A stretch of 64,000 nt of DNA from Sordaria brevicollis (taxonomy: Eukaryota; Ascomycota; Sordariomycetes; Sordariales; Sordariaceae), in NCBI GenBank assembly GCA_033439795.1, contig JAUTDP010000007.1, forward strand, positions 2,108,001-2,172,000, read 5' to 3'. The notes below the pieces were generated by a model. The model saw only the letters and a list, made by a program, of their open reading frames with translations. It had not been told where the DNA came from and searched no databases. This document shows, piece after piece, positions 49,414 to 61,361 of the stretch. Position 1 is the stretch's first letter. Each line of letters opens with the position of its first letter. A program made the position numbers and the translations under genes.

Positions 49414-50710
49414 CTAGTTGATGGTCTCACCAGCGAGGTAACGCGTGCGCGTAGCCTCGTCGCGGACAGGGGCGAAGTAAGGGTGGGCCATGGCCTCCTT
49501 TGCGGTCAGGCGCTCCTATGAAATCAATCATGTCAGTATTCGGTGTTTTTGCCACACTCAGGGAAGACAAATTCAGGGGAAAACGCACATTATGGTCGTA
49601 GCGGAGCAGCTTGTCCAAGAAATCAATAGCCTCGTTGCTAACGAAGCGCTGGTTCTCGGCGTTGATGAAGCTGTGCCAGGGTTTCCTCTGGAAGCGGCCG
49701 AGGATATCGTCGTACTGAGCGTCCAACTCGATCTCGTACTTGTCAAGGTAGTCGAACAATTCGTCCGTGCCGAGGACCTTGGCGATCTTAACTAGTTGGT
49801 CCGAGTTGCTCTGGCCGTGGAAGAAGGGCTCCTTGCGGAAGATCATAGATGCGAACATGGCACCCAAACTCCACATGTCCAAGCTGTAGTCGTACTCCTG
49901 GAAGTCGACAAGCAACTCGGGGCCCTTGAAGTAGCGAGATGCGACTCTAACATTGTACTCGGTGCCGGGGTGGTAGAACTCGGCGAGACCCCAGTCGATA
50001 AGGCGAAGCTGTCAAAAGGAAGAAGATTTGTTAGCTTGGCTGATGATGTGCGCTGTGATTCCGGATTTCCAAAGCCTACCTTTCTGTTCTCATGATCGAT
50101 CATAACGTTATGAGGCTTCACATCGCGGTGCATAATGCCCTTGCTGTGACAGAAGTCGAGGGCCTTAAGGAGCTCGAAGATGTAGTAGCGGACGTCGAAG
50201 TCGTTGAACCTGGGGTACAGGGTGCGGAACTCGGTGTTGTTGACGTATTCAAAGATGAGCGACGGAGTCTTACTCTGACTGTCCCTCACAACGTCGAGAA
50301 GGGCGACGATGTTGGGGCCACCCGCCAGGTTCTGGAGAATTTTGATCTCTCTCTTGATCTTCTTCTTCTTCACAGGCTTGAGCACCTTGATGACGCATTT
50401 TTGGTAGTTAACCACATTGATGCCCTCGAACACCTCGGAGTATTTTCCTCTGCCTGTGATAGTTGCCTGGGCGTTAGGTTCGGCGCTTGTTCATAATTTT
50501 TTCTTCCCAAAGGGGCGCATGGCACATACCAATCTTCCTGACCACCTCGTAGTTTTCGAGAACGCCCCAGCCTGTGCGCGCAAAGCAGTCAGCAAACTGA
50601 AGAATCTTGCGCGGCGGTGGTGTGATTAGGAGCTCACTAATGTTAACAGAGTCGTAGTCCCAGTATGCGCGGGGCATATTCTGGTTGACGTCGGCGTAGA
50701 CACGAGCCAT
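49414..50710 (-). CDS. CKA: casein kinase 2 catalytic (alpha) subunit
   Basis: Five exons, 50710-50638, 50571-50530, 50453-50080, 50008-49589 and 49515-49414, give 336 aa, the standard CK2 alpha length. Constitutive, acidophilic Ser/Thr kinase found with a beta subunit in nucleus and cytoplasm; in Neurospora CK2 also phosphorylates the clock protein FRQ (family knowledge). Visible: N-terminal [17 protein letters not shown]; glycine loop [11 protein letters not shown], assembled across intron 2; [20 protein letters not shown] with the ATP-binding lysine and the basic substrate stretch; [12 protein letters not shown] catalytic loop; DWG in place of DFG, diagnostic of CK2; [14 protein letters not shown] in the activation/P+1 region; and the C-terminal [17 protein letters not shown] in exon 5. 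Introns are 66, 76, 71 and 73 nt with regular borders. The start ATG was placed at MARVYADVN. Confidence 0.97.
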
Positions 50711-52436
50711 GTTTGCGATGGTGGTGTTGGGAAAGGCGAGCACGCTCGATTGCGCGCCAGCAGCCCAGAATGAGGTTGTTGCTAGAGAAATGGTGACGGC
50801 TGCGATTGGGGACCTGCGATGGCGCGAGGCTTTGTTGAAAGACGGATCTGATTGCGGTCGTCGGGTGGATAGGGATCAGATGGTGGGATGGAGAACCTCA
50901 CTCAATGCAATCCAATGCCACTGGCCGTCAGCGATGATTGACGTTGGTTACCTGAGGTTACCTGAATGGGGGGGAGCCAGACGCGGGCTGCGCAAGACGC
51001 ATTCAGTTCGCAGGGAGGCTTTGCCGCTAGGATTTTGCTAGGCTGTTGCTAGGCTTTGCTGGGGTCTGCTGTGAGGGGTTCTGGTTGGTCCGCTGCCGGC
51101 GAAAGATCCTTGCTTGACCCTTGTGTCCCCAAAATGGAGCCTTGTGAGGAAAGTGGGTGATGTATGGCTGGCATATGCAAAGTTGCCCTGACAACGCGTG
51201 GAAGAGGGAGCCAGCAGTTGCTGCCAGCGGGGTGTTTCTTTAACAAAACAACTCTTAACAAGACGAAAAGGGAGGTCTCGGCCCTTCTATTGTGTCCCTA
51301 ACAGCGGGTCTTATACTGGTGCCTTAACCAAAGAAGATGTGGATGGGATCGAGAAGAGCCTGGAGTGGAACAGTCGACCAAATCAATAAATTAGGTTGAC
51401 ATCAAGATGAAGAACCGCGGAATCACTCAATCGTCACTGGTTTGAATTTCCATGAAGGACTCTCGACTTCCGTTTCATAAACCACCAACCGATGAATATC
51501 AACACCAACAGAAAGCATGAGTGCCAACTGCCTCAACTTCAACTGGAGGAGTGAGTGGCTACCTAGGAAGGCAAGATCGAAGGAATTTTCCACACATTCC
51601 CAGGGCCCTTAGAGCGACCTTTCAGAGGGAAGTAACGACGTGAAATGTACCTGCCCTATTTATAAGGGTTCGCCCTCCCAAGTGGCTTCCGGGCTTTCAC
51701 CATCGTTCTTTCCTTTCACTTCTTGGAATTTGGAATTTCAATCGGTGAAAGATGACCCAAAAGGTCGGAAGGTCCCGTCCATTGAGACAACACCAATTAT
51801 CTGGCTACCAGGGTGATCTTTCGGCATTTCTTTGGTGTCACCTGGTGATCCTCTTCCAAGCATTCAACTCCTCTCACCACACCATCATGAGGTTCCATAA
51901 TCTTTACGGGCAACCTGGTATGCCTAGCTAGGTGCCGGTCCGTCGACATTCTCGGCCAGCAAGTATCTCGACACCCCAAGTCCCTCGACCGTCACCTCTA
52001 CCCATATGTTCAAAGAATCCACTAGTCAACGATAATCCTTCAAGGCTTCCAGCCGAGCTTGATGCGGGCATCCGAAGGCAACCAAGAGGCATCCCGAGGA
52101 CTTCTTCGGACGATATTCGATGTCCTCTTGGCAAGCACGGCAAGACACAGCCCTACAAGATGCCTACACTGGGGACCATCATGGTGGTGACGACCACGGA
52201 GCTAAATGCAACATAGCGCCAACATACATATAAAAGGTGGTACCCATTGGGGAGGGGAGACGGAAGGAAACCCCTCCTTGAAGCGATCTGCTATCTCAGC
52301 ACATCTTTCTACAAAGACGGCTTCTGTTTCGATCATATCTGCAAAAGTCTCTTGACCTGAATATCCCACTCCCTTCTACGACGACATCGCTCAACATTAT
52401 TCGTCTTTCGGTGCAGTTGTCTTGGCCGCAGTCACC
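50711..52436. other. divergent intergenic region between CK2 alpha and the HET-domain gene
   Basis: Promoters of two divergent genes. Contains TATA-like strings at 51656-51663 and 52229-52236 and no domain-bearing ORF. No RNA gene seen. Confidence 0.5.
52229..52236 (+). promoter_or_regulatory. TATA-box candidate for the HET-domain gene
   Basis: TATAAAAG located about 200 bases before the ATG at 52437. Spacing is compatible with a core promoter and a leader of roughly 170 bases. Inference from motif only. Confidence 0.4.
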
Positions 52437-54712
52437 ATGTTCAAGCCCTCGTTTGGAGGCCCCAGCGGCATAGAGCCGCATTCTTGTACCTGGTGTCGGG
52501 AGATATTGCCCAATGCCCAGAGCCAATCTTCGACTAGAGATCCAAAGACCGGAGTCGTCTCATTGCGTTTCCCGACAGTACGGCTACAAGATGTCATCCG
52601 TTCAGGCTGCACCTTTTTGGCCCTTCTTTTCGAGAACACTTCGATGAGAGAACCTGAGCAGCAGATCCATGTGAAGTTCGATCCTCCTAACGACCTTGGA
52701 AACATCACATCCATATACTCTCCTTCTCATACCGGCTATGACTTTGACATTCTTGCACCTCCCAGTGAGTTTTAACTACCTTCATTATGTGAACGTTCGA
52801 CGGGAGTCTAACCTTTGTCTCAAGATGACCACAGCGGTAACTGGGTGAGATCACGCGAACCGACAACCCAGGACCTTAGAGACCCGAACGTCCTGCAGAA
52901 AGCATATCAATGGTTGTCTTGTTGCAAAGAGCGTCACACAGCCTGCCACACACCCAAGTACAGGGCTGTTCAACCCCCGCAACGATCACAGCAACCTTCT
53001 AGCTTCTTTCCTACCCGGCTGGTACGCATCGACCTGCCCAACACTACGCAGATTCAGTTGGTTCAGCCGTCACAAGGAATGGCATACGCCGTCTTGGGGT
53101 TTCATAAGAATGGGAGAGAACCGGGCGTCACGGTCCAGAGTAACTTCATGCAGCGTCATTCTCCATTTCCCATCGAAGGACTACCCAAATCCATTCAAGA
53201 TGGCATCGTAGTTGCTAGAGCCCTCGGCTTTCAGTATATCTGGATTACAGCCTTTGCATGATTGCTGAAAACCATGCCATGGTTAGACAGGAGCAGCGCC
53301 ACCTCGATCAGATTATTCAAGGAGCCGAGCTATTTATCTCGGCAGCGAGATCACCAACCAGTGTCGACGGCTTCCTTGGGCCTTGTCCGCCTTTGTATGT
53401 AACAAGGCTACCGTACCGATGTCCGAACACGGGCTCTATCGGAACGGTTATTGCGCAGCCGCAGATCAACAAGCTGGAACCGCTACACCTGGTCAGCTAC
53501 ACGCTGCAAGAACACTTGCTCGCCAAAAGACTTTTGGTATTCGGGACGTTTGGGCTTAGATGGGTCTGTCAGGAAACGACCGACGCGGATGGTGTCCAGG
53601 CGAATGCGGCCTACTTAAGAGGGACGAGAAATGACGGTACTCATTTTAAAGAGCTCGTAGATGGAAGTGAGCTAACAGAGCGGCCATATGTACCCTCACT
53701 TTCCAACAACTGGCTCGAGGAATGGTTCAAATTAGTTTCAACTTTCATGGGCAGGCACTTGCCCATCGAACCTCGGATTCCTGAGATGCAGAAAGTGGAC
53801 AGCCGGCTTCTAGGTGTAGCAGCCATGGCATCTGCATACTCATCATCCAGAGACACTGGGCGTTATCTAGCCGGACTTTGGCAAAGAGACCTGCAGCGTC
53901 AGTTACTCTGGCAGCTAGACGATAGGGTTACTGGTGCCGCTGTCGAGCAGCACAACACCAACTGCCCTTCTTGGTCCTGGGCCGCTACGCCAGGTCAGAA
54001 GAGGTGGGTTCAGTATCAGGACTCGACTCAGCTTGCCGACAACCAAAATACCACCGACACCCTCGAAATCATTAACACTGATTTTATCCAACCAACGTTT
54101 GCCGACACGCCCTTCGGTCCCGTCAAGCCAGGTTTCAAGATTCAAGTGGCCGGCTACCTGGCTCCCGTGCAGCTCTGGGAAGTGGGCGAGGAAGCCATCA
54201 AGTGGACTGAAATTGAAAACGACAAACAGGACCCTACATCGGTAGACCGCACGCACCTTTGGCGCTGGCGCGAATGGCCTGCCGCTCGACAGCGGTGCGC
54301 CTTACTGATGGCTTCCAAGGATCACCCGTTCGTCGACCCCGACCATGACCGTCCCATCGCAACAGCTATCCTCGATTTTCCCGCCAGCAGTATGCGTGGA
54401 AATGACCAGTACTATTGCCTCGAGGTATACGGCGGAGTGCCTGACGAGCTGGACGGTATTGATGGGGACTTGAGTGCCATGATGAACAAGGGGAGCAATG
54501 ATCCGAGACTGGATGACGACACTTATCAGCTTTACTCGGTGGGCTTGCTGCTGAGGTATGAGGGCCGGGGGGCAACGTTTTCGAGGGTGGGCGTGTACGT
54601 GGTAGAGGAACCGGGACCGGAGGAGGCGGACCTGGTCTACGATAATAAGTACACGAGGGAGTTGGTTACGTGGATGCGTTCGCAGAAGAGAGAGGTCATT
54701 GAGCTTATCTGA
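52437..54712 (+). pseudogene. HET-domain protein gene next to het-c (pin-c-like), apparently frameshifted
   Basis: Exon 1 is 52437-52764, a 60-nt intron (GTGAGT...CAAG) follows, and exon 2 begins at 52825. The first reading frame ends at 53259; a second frame runs to 54712. Together they read as one HET-domain protein of about 740 aa. The first part has the usual HET prelude (AYQWLSCCKERHTAC, FFPTRLVRID), then LPKSIQDGIVVARALGFQYI and WI. The expected continuation is DSLC; the DNA reads ATT-AC-AGC-CTT-TGC, so SLCMI lies in another frame and one base appears missing near 53246-53248. The upstream HET motif also looks degraded (YAVLGFHKNG where a YxxLSxCWG-type string is usual). HET proteins trigger incompatibility cell death. 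In Neurospora crassa pin-c, a HET-domain gene, lies beside het-c; position suggests this is its counterpart. A sequencing error remains possible. Confidence 0.7.
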
Positions 54713-55532
54713 GGTTTGGGATCGCAAGTGGAATGTGTTGGAGTTGGAGAGTTGAACGGGGCATTCTTATCATGGACTTTTATGACTTGCACGAAATATT
54801 TGAATGGCTTGCGAGTAGCAGGATATTATTACCAACTGTCTGTGATCTTCTTGAGTTGGTTGAGATATGGGTGTCACGTAATCAGTTTTTTGGCCAAACC
54901 TGTATTTGGGTACCCATCTAGCAATTCAGTGCTGGGGAGATCCATGTCAACTTTTGCTACGCTTTGTCTTGTGAAAAGGGGGAAAGTAAACAAAGCCAAG
55001 GTTCAATCCACCACAGACATGAAGTGACGAGCACTACTTACCTGACTACTTTCATCACTCACTGTTAGCCCCTTTGAAGAGAACATGAAAAGGAGAAAAA
55101 CTCGTAATGAACCAATGAGCCAATCAAAGGAAAAGGCAAGCATAAGGTGTGCTCCGGATTACACTTAGAAAGTCCAGGCTTAACAAATTATAATTGTGAG
55201 AGGCAGGTCAAAAGTTTTGACGGGAGATACACTAAGCAAGAACACTACATAAACGTGGAAACGGTCATATACGAACGAACTACAAGGGGGAATCTCAAAT
55301 TGGTATTTGCAAATAGTTCGTAAACTTCCAACTCCAAATAGCTTCGCATCGTCACCCATCATACGCCTGTCTCATCGTCGCTTTTTTCCCCTTTCCTCAA
55401 AACTGCGTGTGAAATATTTCCAACCTTTCTTGATCAAGATCAGGTGATTCATTATCATAAGCCAAATTCCTTCCCTGTTACCGCAAGAGAAGAGTACGGC
55501 GAGACATACGCTACGCTAGCCTTTTACTTCCC
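54713..55532. other. spacer between the HET-domain gene and het-c
   Basis: About 0.8 kb tail-to-tail spacer; only short ORFs. 3' UTRs expected. No gene or RNA gene seen. Confidence 0.5.
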
Positions 55533-58130
55533 CTAGAATGGCCAACGACGCTCACGCTCTCCGCTCTCGTACTCCCTCCGCCTCTCCTCAAACGCGTCCT
55601 TCGCCCGGCGGGCGATCCGGTCCAAGAGACTGGGGCTCGAACGACCGTTGTCGTCCTCCGGATCGGGGTACGCCAGATCCTCGTCGTCGTTACGGCGACG
55701 GGAGTATCCTCCGCCGTACTCCTCATCATCATCGCGGCTGCCGTACCTACGCTCCTCGCGGTACTCCTCGCCGTCGTCGCGGCGGTATCGGCGGTCCTCG
55801 TAGCCGTAGCCGTCCTCGCCGTCATCGTCCTGCTCGTAGCGACGATACTCGCGGCGTTCGCTGCCGTCATCGTACCGCGTCTCCGTGTACTCGGCCTGGC
55901 CGTAGCGGCTACCGTCGTGGCCGTACTCGGTCGTGGTCTCGGAGTATCCGCCGTCGGGCTCGTAGCCGCCGGAGCGGTAGGCGCTGGTCGCATCGTTATT
56001 GAAACCACCGCCCAGGATACCGCCGGCCACGGCGCCGAGGAGACCGCCCTCGACCGGGTTGCCGCTCTGCTGGCCGCTCATGAAGTTGGAGAAGCCTTGC
56101 TTGACGCCGCCCATGATGCGGTCGGCGGCGGCGGCGGCGATCTTGTCCTCCATGGTCTCGGGCGCTTCGTTCTTGAAGTTCTTGTGCATGCCCAGCGGCT
56201 TGCCGCAGCCGTGGCCGCAGTCCTGCACACCCTCCTTGTGGTTCTCGCCGTTGAGCACGCCCTCGCGGCTGAGCTTGTAGCGGTACTCCTCGCGGGCGTC
56301 CTCGCCCAGGTCGTTCCACCACTCCTCGACGGAGGCGAACATCATCTGGCGACCCTCGTCGGCGCCGTCCTCGCCCATGTCACGCTGGGCGGGGTGGTGC
56401 AGGATGCCGTAGATGATTCTGTTCAGAACGCGGTCGACGTCGGCATAATCGTCATCCCAGGCGTCCATCAGCTGAGGCACGACCCAGCTGACCACCTTGG
56501 AGGCAGTGCGACCGGCGACTTCGTTGAGAATCTATTGCAGAGTCAGTCACGAATCCTCATGAAGGGGTCGGGCAGCGTAGTAATAACTCACGTTGGAGAA
56601 ATGGTCCTTGGACAACATGGAATGGGTAGGGTCGGTGCAGTTGTCATCGTCGAACACAATGTGCTGCTCGTTCTTGCTGCTGTTGATGATCTCGGTCGCA
56701 CCAGTGGCAAGCTCGTTCTTGATCTGGTCGATGAGAGGGATGACGAACGGAGCAATGATCTGAAAGACGAAGAGAGAAAGCTGCTCCTCGAGCTGCTCGA
56801 TGATCTTGGGAAGGATGGGGATCTTCTCGATAGCCTTGGAGATGCTCTGAAGGAGATCGTCGTGGAACTCAATAACAGGCATAACCTGGCGGAAGACCTG
56901 CTGGACGTAGAGAGTGAACTCCTCAGGCTCTCTGGGGGACACGCTCATGTTCTCGAGCTGCGAGTTGGCGGCGTTCTCCTGGATCTCGTCAACCTTGGCC
57001 TTCTTGTCGCCGCCAATCAGGCCGTCGGGGATCTTGTCCAGAAGGTCGCGGAGAAGGCTGGTATCGCTGTTGCGGTTGTGCTGCAGGGTGCCTTCGAGAT
57101 CCTCGATTTCGCTCTGGGTCATCTTGTCGGACACTTCACCGGTGACGGAGTGCAAGAAATCGACACCACCGAAAGTACCAGTGACAATGGGGTAGACCGA
57201 GTGGCGGGCGCCGGGAATGCGCAGCTTGGTGTCGCGGCCGACGTGGGGGAAGACATCGCGCTCGCCCATCTCGATCAAAGCAAGCTCGGTGTAGTTACTG
57301 TGGGCAAGGAAATCTGCAGATCATTAGCCATTGATACATTTGCCGTGGAATAATGCGATTGTTATCTTCTTACCCTCCAAGCAGTGCAATCCAGTACCCA
57401 TAAGGCGCAGGGCCTCATAGAGCTCAGTTTTGTCACCGGTCTCCTTGTAGGAGCGACCAAGGCGAATACACTTGGAGAAGAGTTTGCGAACATGCTCAGC
57501 AGAGCTCATGATGCCAATGTTCTCGTTGGCAATGTAGTTCTTCATGCCGGTCTCGGGGTCAATGGCCAGCTCGACCTCCTCGTCGATGGGGCCACGGAGG
57601 CGGGGGTCGTAGTCGCGGGCATCAACGTTGTCGGCATAATTCTTGGGGTTGTCGATATGATCCTCGGGGCGGTAGCAGCCAAGACGATCGGCAGTAACTT
57701 CGAACTCGCGGCTACCATAGCCGAAGGTCAGGAAACCGAGAATGCAGAGAAGGAGGCGGATGGCTTCGGCGGAAACAGCCTTGACGGTGCCGACATCGAT
57801 GGCCTGGGAGTAGTCGCGGAGCCAGTTGCCAAAGTAGACGCGGGAAACGGAGAGCTTGTCGAAAGTCTTGCCGCCCATGGCGCGCGCCATGACGATTTTG
57901 AGGAGGGCATCTTCGATATCACCGTGGCGCCCTGTTTTGCATGTCTTTTGTTTAGCACCGAATACCTACACAACCATACCAGAATTTGGACTTGTTCGAA
58001 ACGTACAGTTTTGGCCCTCGATCTTGGAGATTCCAGCAATGTTACCAGCACCAAAAGCCAAGGCAGGGCTGGCAAAGAGGTAGATAACAAGGAACCCGAG
58101 GACGAACGGGTAAGCTTTGAAGGTCGCCAT
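55533..58130 (-). CDS. het-c: HET-C heterokaryon incompatibility protein
   Basis: Four exons, 58130-58007, 57931-57374, 57313-56592 and 56531-55533, give 800 aa. In Neurospora, strains with different het-c alleles form unstable heterokaryons; allele products associate at the plasma membrane and cause cell death with pin-c (family knowledge). A signal peptide covers about residues 1-26 (FVLGFLVIYLFASPALA). The conserved Het-C core begins WRHGDIEDALLKIVMARAMG (Trp made by splicing) and continues through YFGNWLRDYSQAIDV, ENIGIMSSAEHVRKLFSKCI and LHCLEDFLAHSNYTELALIE. The segment after GTFGGVDFLHSVTGEVSDKM (about 275-350) corresponds, as far as I can judge, to the variable specificity region. Exon 4 carries a short glycine-rich stretch (GGLLGAVAGGILGGGFNN) and an unusually charged Arg/Glu/Asp/Tyr tail. 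I recall the N. crassa protein as longer (about 966 aa), so the C terminus may be shortened or diverged. Confidence 0.93.
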
Positions 58131-59257
58131 GTTGACGGCTTCGTATGGTCGATAAACTGCCTTTACTGACTATACGATGTCGATTTGGCGTTTAGATCGA
58201 AAAGAAGAGGAAGGGGAAAAAATTCAGGTACGCTCGCCCTCCAGGCGGTCGAGTGGTGTCGGGTCTGTCGGCGTCGTCATCTCATATCAGCTGGAGTTCG
58301 CAAGGTGAATGGGACGGGAGTGGAAACCGGAGGAACACCCCCTCTCTAGCTCGACCCTTAATTCGCCCTCTGCCCGCCGCCGTCTCATAAAGTGTACCAC
58401 CGTTACATGGAAAATCGAAAAGTAATGGGATTTGCAATTTCACATACCGAATGTGTATAATATCGTATTCAGTCAGTGGACAGCTTCTTGTGGAAACCCC
58501 GCCTGACGTACGTGAAGCTTTCTGACGATGATGAAGGAGAGGAGGGAAGTCTTTTCTTCTCAAGATGGGACGTCAGCGTCGGATTTTGTTTGGTTTTTGA
58601 CGGAAAGCTAACAAGGCCAGAGGCAGCCATAAATGTTCAAATATGATTCAACCGCTCCAATGTCAAGGAAAGCTGAAACCGCATGATGCTGATTCTTGCT
58701 GATACTGGACGGGGGTTCGTCGGCACATGTGAGTGAGAGTCAGCCAACTGCCTCTCTTGCCGTCCCAACTTCCATCCCATTCCCATCACAAGTGGCTAGC
58801 TAGCCCAGTGTTCGCTACGATCCATGGTCTCGAAGCTGACGGCGTTTTCGCTAGGTTCAATCTTCATTTCATCTTCCATTGTCTCGACAGCAATGGCAAC
58901 CAACAAACGCCGTGATAGCGCTTGCAAAACATCATGTCAGAAGCGCTCCTCGGGCTCTCTGGCTTTATCATTGACAAGTTCCTGTCGTTGTCGTTCCACC
59001 GTTCCCGACCGTCGACCAGCAATCCCAGCGTTTGGAGGAAGCGATACGCCAAGAGTTTGTTTCCAGCTTCCATCACAGCGGGGCACCAGAAGAGGGGCCC
59101 TCTTCTTTTTTTCGGGGTCAGTGTTGGAACACGGGCAGAGCGGAGAGGGGCTCACCACACGATGCGATGCGCAGCGTAGCCAGACCATGGAGGGGTTTCC
59201 GCTGCTGCCCTGGCGTGCTGCACCAATCCCGTTCTCTGCTGTGAGTGGCTCAATGCC
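58131..59257. other. intergenic between het-c and the transposon
   Basis: het-c promoter region. ORFs reaching 157 codons (58824-59297) run into the transposon end and have no domain. Normal base composition, in contrast to the AT-rich block that follows. No RNA gene seen. Confidence 0.5.
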
Positions 59258-59354
59258 CGGAATCCTTACACACAGAGACACGTTTCCTTGCGCATAGAGA
59301 CATTCCCCACTTTTACGCTGAGTAAGCTACGCCAGCCACCCACACCAGCGCAAA
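59258..59354 (+). repeat. left terminal inverted repeat of the RIP-degraded transposon
   Basis: Matches the inverted right end with scattered mismatches; the differences between the two copies are mostly transitions, except a short block at about 59279-59285. Sequence outside the TIR keeps ordinary composition. Confidence 0.85.
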
Positions 59355-61361
59355 GTACAGTACACACCACCAAAACGATATCGCTCTCTTACGTAAAGCT
59401 ATTCAAAATCACCAAAATAATTAATTATTTATTATTAAAAAGGTTAATACGGTTCCTACCAATTTAATTATATACCCTAGTACTATACTTATTACACTAT
59501 TAATTATACGTATACTAATAGCCCAATATATATAGGCCTATACTAACTTTAATACCTATATTTAGACCCGGGTCTATACCCAATGTATTAATTAAAGTAA
59601 AAACTCCTAAATAACGCTAATTTACCCTAATTGTAATATTTACTATAAAATTAATAATTAGAGGGTTAGGGAGGTAATATTATAATTTATTATTCCCCTT
59701 ATTATTAATTAGAGGGAAGTGGGCCGTTATAATATTAAAATAATTACTTAGCAATCGTTAATACTTTATACCCAAATTACTAAAGATAAGGAGAAGGAGA
59801 GGGCGCTTAAACTCTTTATAAAGGAATTAGAACCTCGTAGAAAAAGGGTCTAGGAGAGGTTGATATTTGCAATGCTATTTAAGTTAATATTTATTAGGCT
59901 ATTTATTATAGCACTAACGGCGGTCCTATAATAATTAATATTATTAATAACGGCGCTATAACGGTTAGCGGCGTTAATATTAATAAGGCTTTAATTAACT
60001 ATAAAATATAATAATTAACGCTAAATATATTACTTAGCGCTTTAAAATCTACGTTATTTAAAATATAATTAATTAATACTATTAGAATTAGAGCCGTTAA
60101 TTCTTATATTATTGCCCTACCTCCCCTACCTCTACCGCGACTGTAATTATAATTACAACTACGAATTTAAATAATTAATACCCTACCCTATATATTATAA
60201 AGTATTACCCATTAGGTTACGCCGTTTTTATCGTATAATAATATATAATAATTATTATATTAATTGCGGTCAATAAGGCTAATAGCCGTAGCAATTAGCG
60301 CGTCGGTTTAAAGCTAGGTTAAGGGGGGTAGTAATACGTAATTATTACCTTTAAATTCGTATAGTTCGTATACTTCTAAATTTATTAAATCTCTCCCTAT
60401 AATTCTACGTATATAATTTATAAAAAATGAATTAGGGATAACCGTTTTACGCTGGTAATTAAATAAAGTAATTAGGTTTCGTATAATATAGGCACGCCGT
60501 TCAACCTTAATTATAAAACTTAATCCGCTATTTAAATTTAATTACTAATATATATCTAAATCTTTTAGAAGTATTACCTATAGTAAATTTAATTGTAAAA
60601 GCTTTAATATAAAGTATTTATAAAGTAAATTATATTAAATAATAAATTCCCCTTTATAATTAGCATTTAGGTTTTAAATTAGGTCTTTAAATTAATTATT
60701 ATATACGTAACGGTATTAATACTATAATAATTTAAGGGTATATAACGCAACTTATATAAAAAAAAAAGGAGGTTAATAAAATAAACCTCTATTAAAGGAT
60801 AGATTTATCTATATAATAATAAAAAATTATAATTTTAGTACTTTTAATAGGGTAAACGTACTTTTAATACTAAATTATTAAATATCCCTACCTTCTTATA
60901 TTTTAATAGGAATTCTTATTTTATTTTAATATATTTAATTTTATACTCCTATCTTTAATTATAATAAATAGATTATATATACGTATAAAATTAATTTAAT
61001 AATAAGAATCTATTTTTAAATAACCGTTTAATAACTCTATATATAAATTCTACGCAATTAATCGCTTTAATACTATAATTCTTATACTTTAAAATAATAT
61101 AATTACTAAATTCATTAATCTATAAAAGGTAATATTTATATAAATACTTAAAAAACGTTAAAAAAAAGGGATAAAACGTTAGCGAAAAAAATATATTATT
61201 TATTATAGGAAAAGGGGGGAGGGGGGGGGGGGGTACGTACGTATTTATTTTCGAAATTCGTTAACTATTAATTATTATACCCGTTTAAAATAACCTTCGT
61301 TATCCGTATATATAACCTACTTCTAAGCCTTTTAAAACCCTTTATAAATATTTAAGAGAGC

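Noticed and set aside
55917..57353. 478-codon + strand ORF
   Set aside because: Antisense shadow of het-c exons 3 and 4 and crosses their introns; low-complexity Val/Leu/Ala composition and no domain.
58824..59297. 157-codon ORF next to the transposon
   Set aside because: Runs into the left TIR; no domain and no family resemblance.
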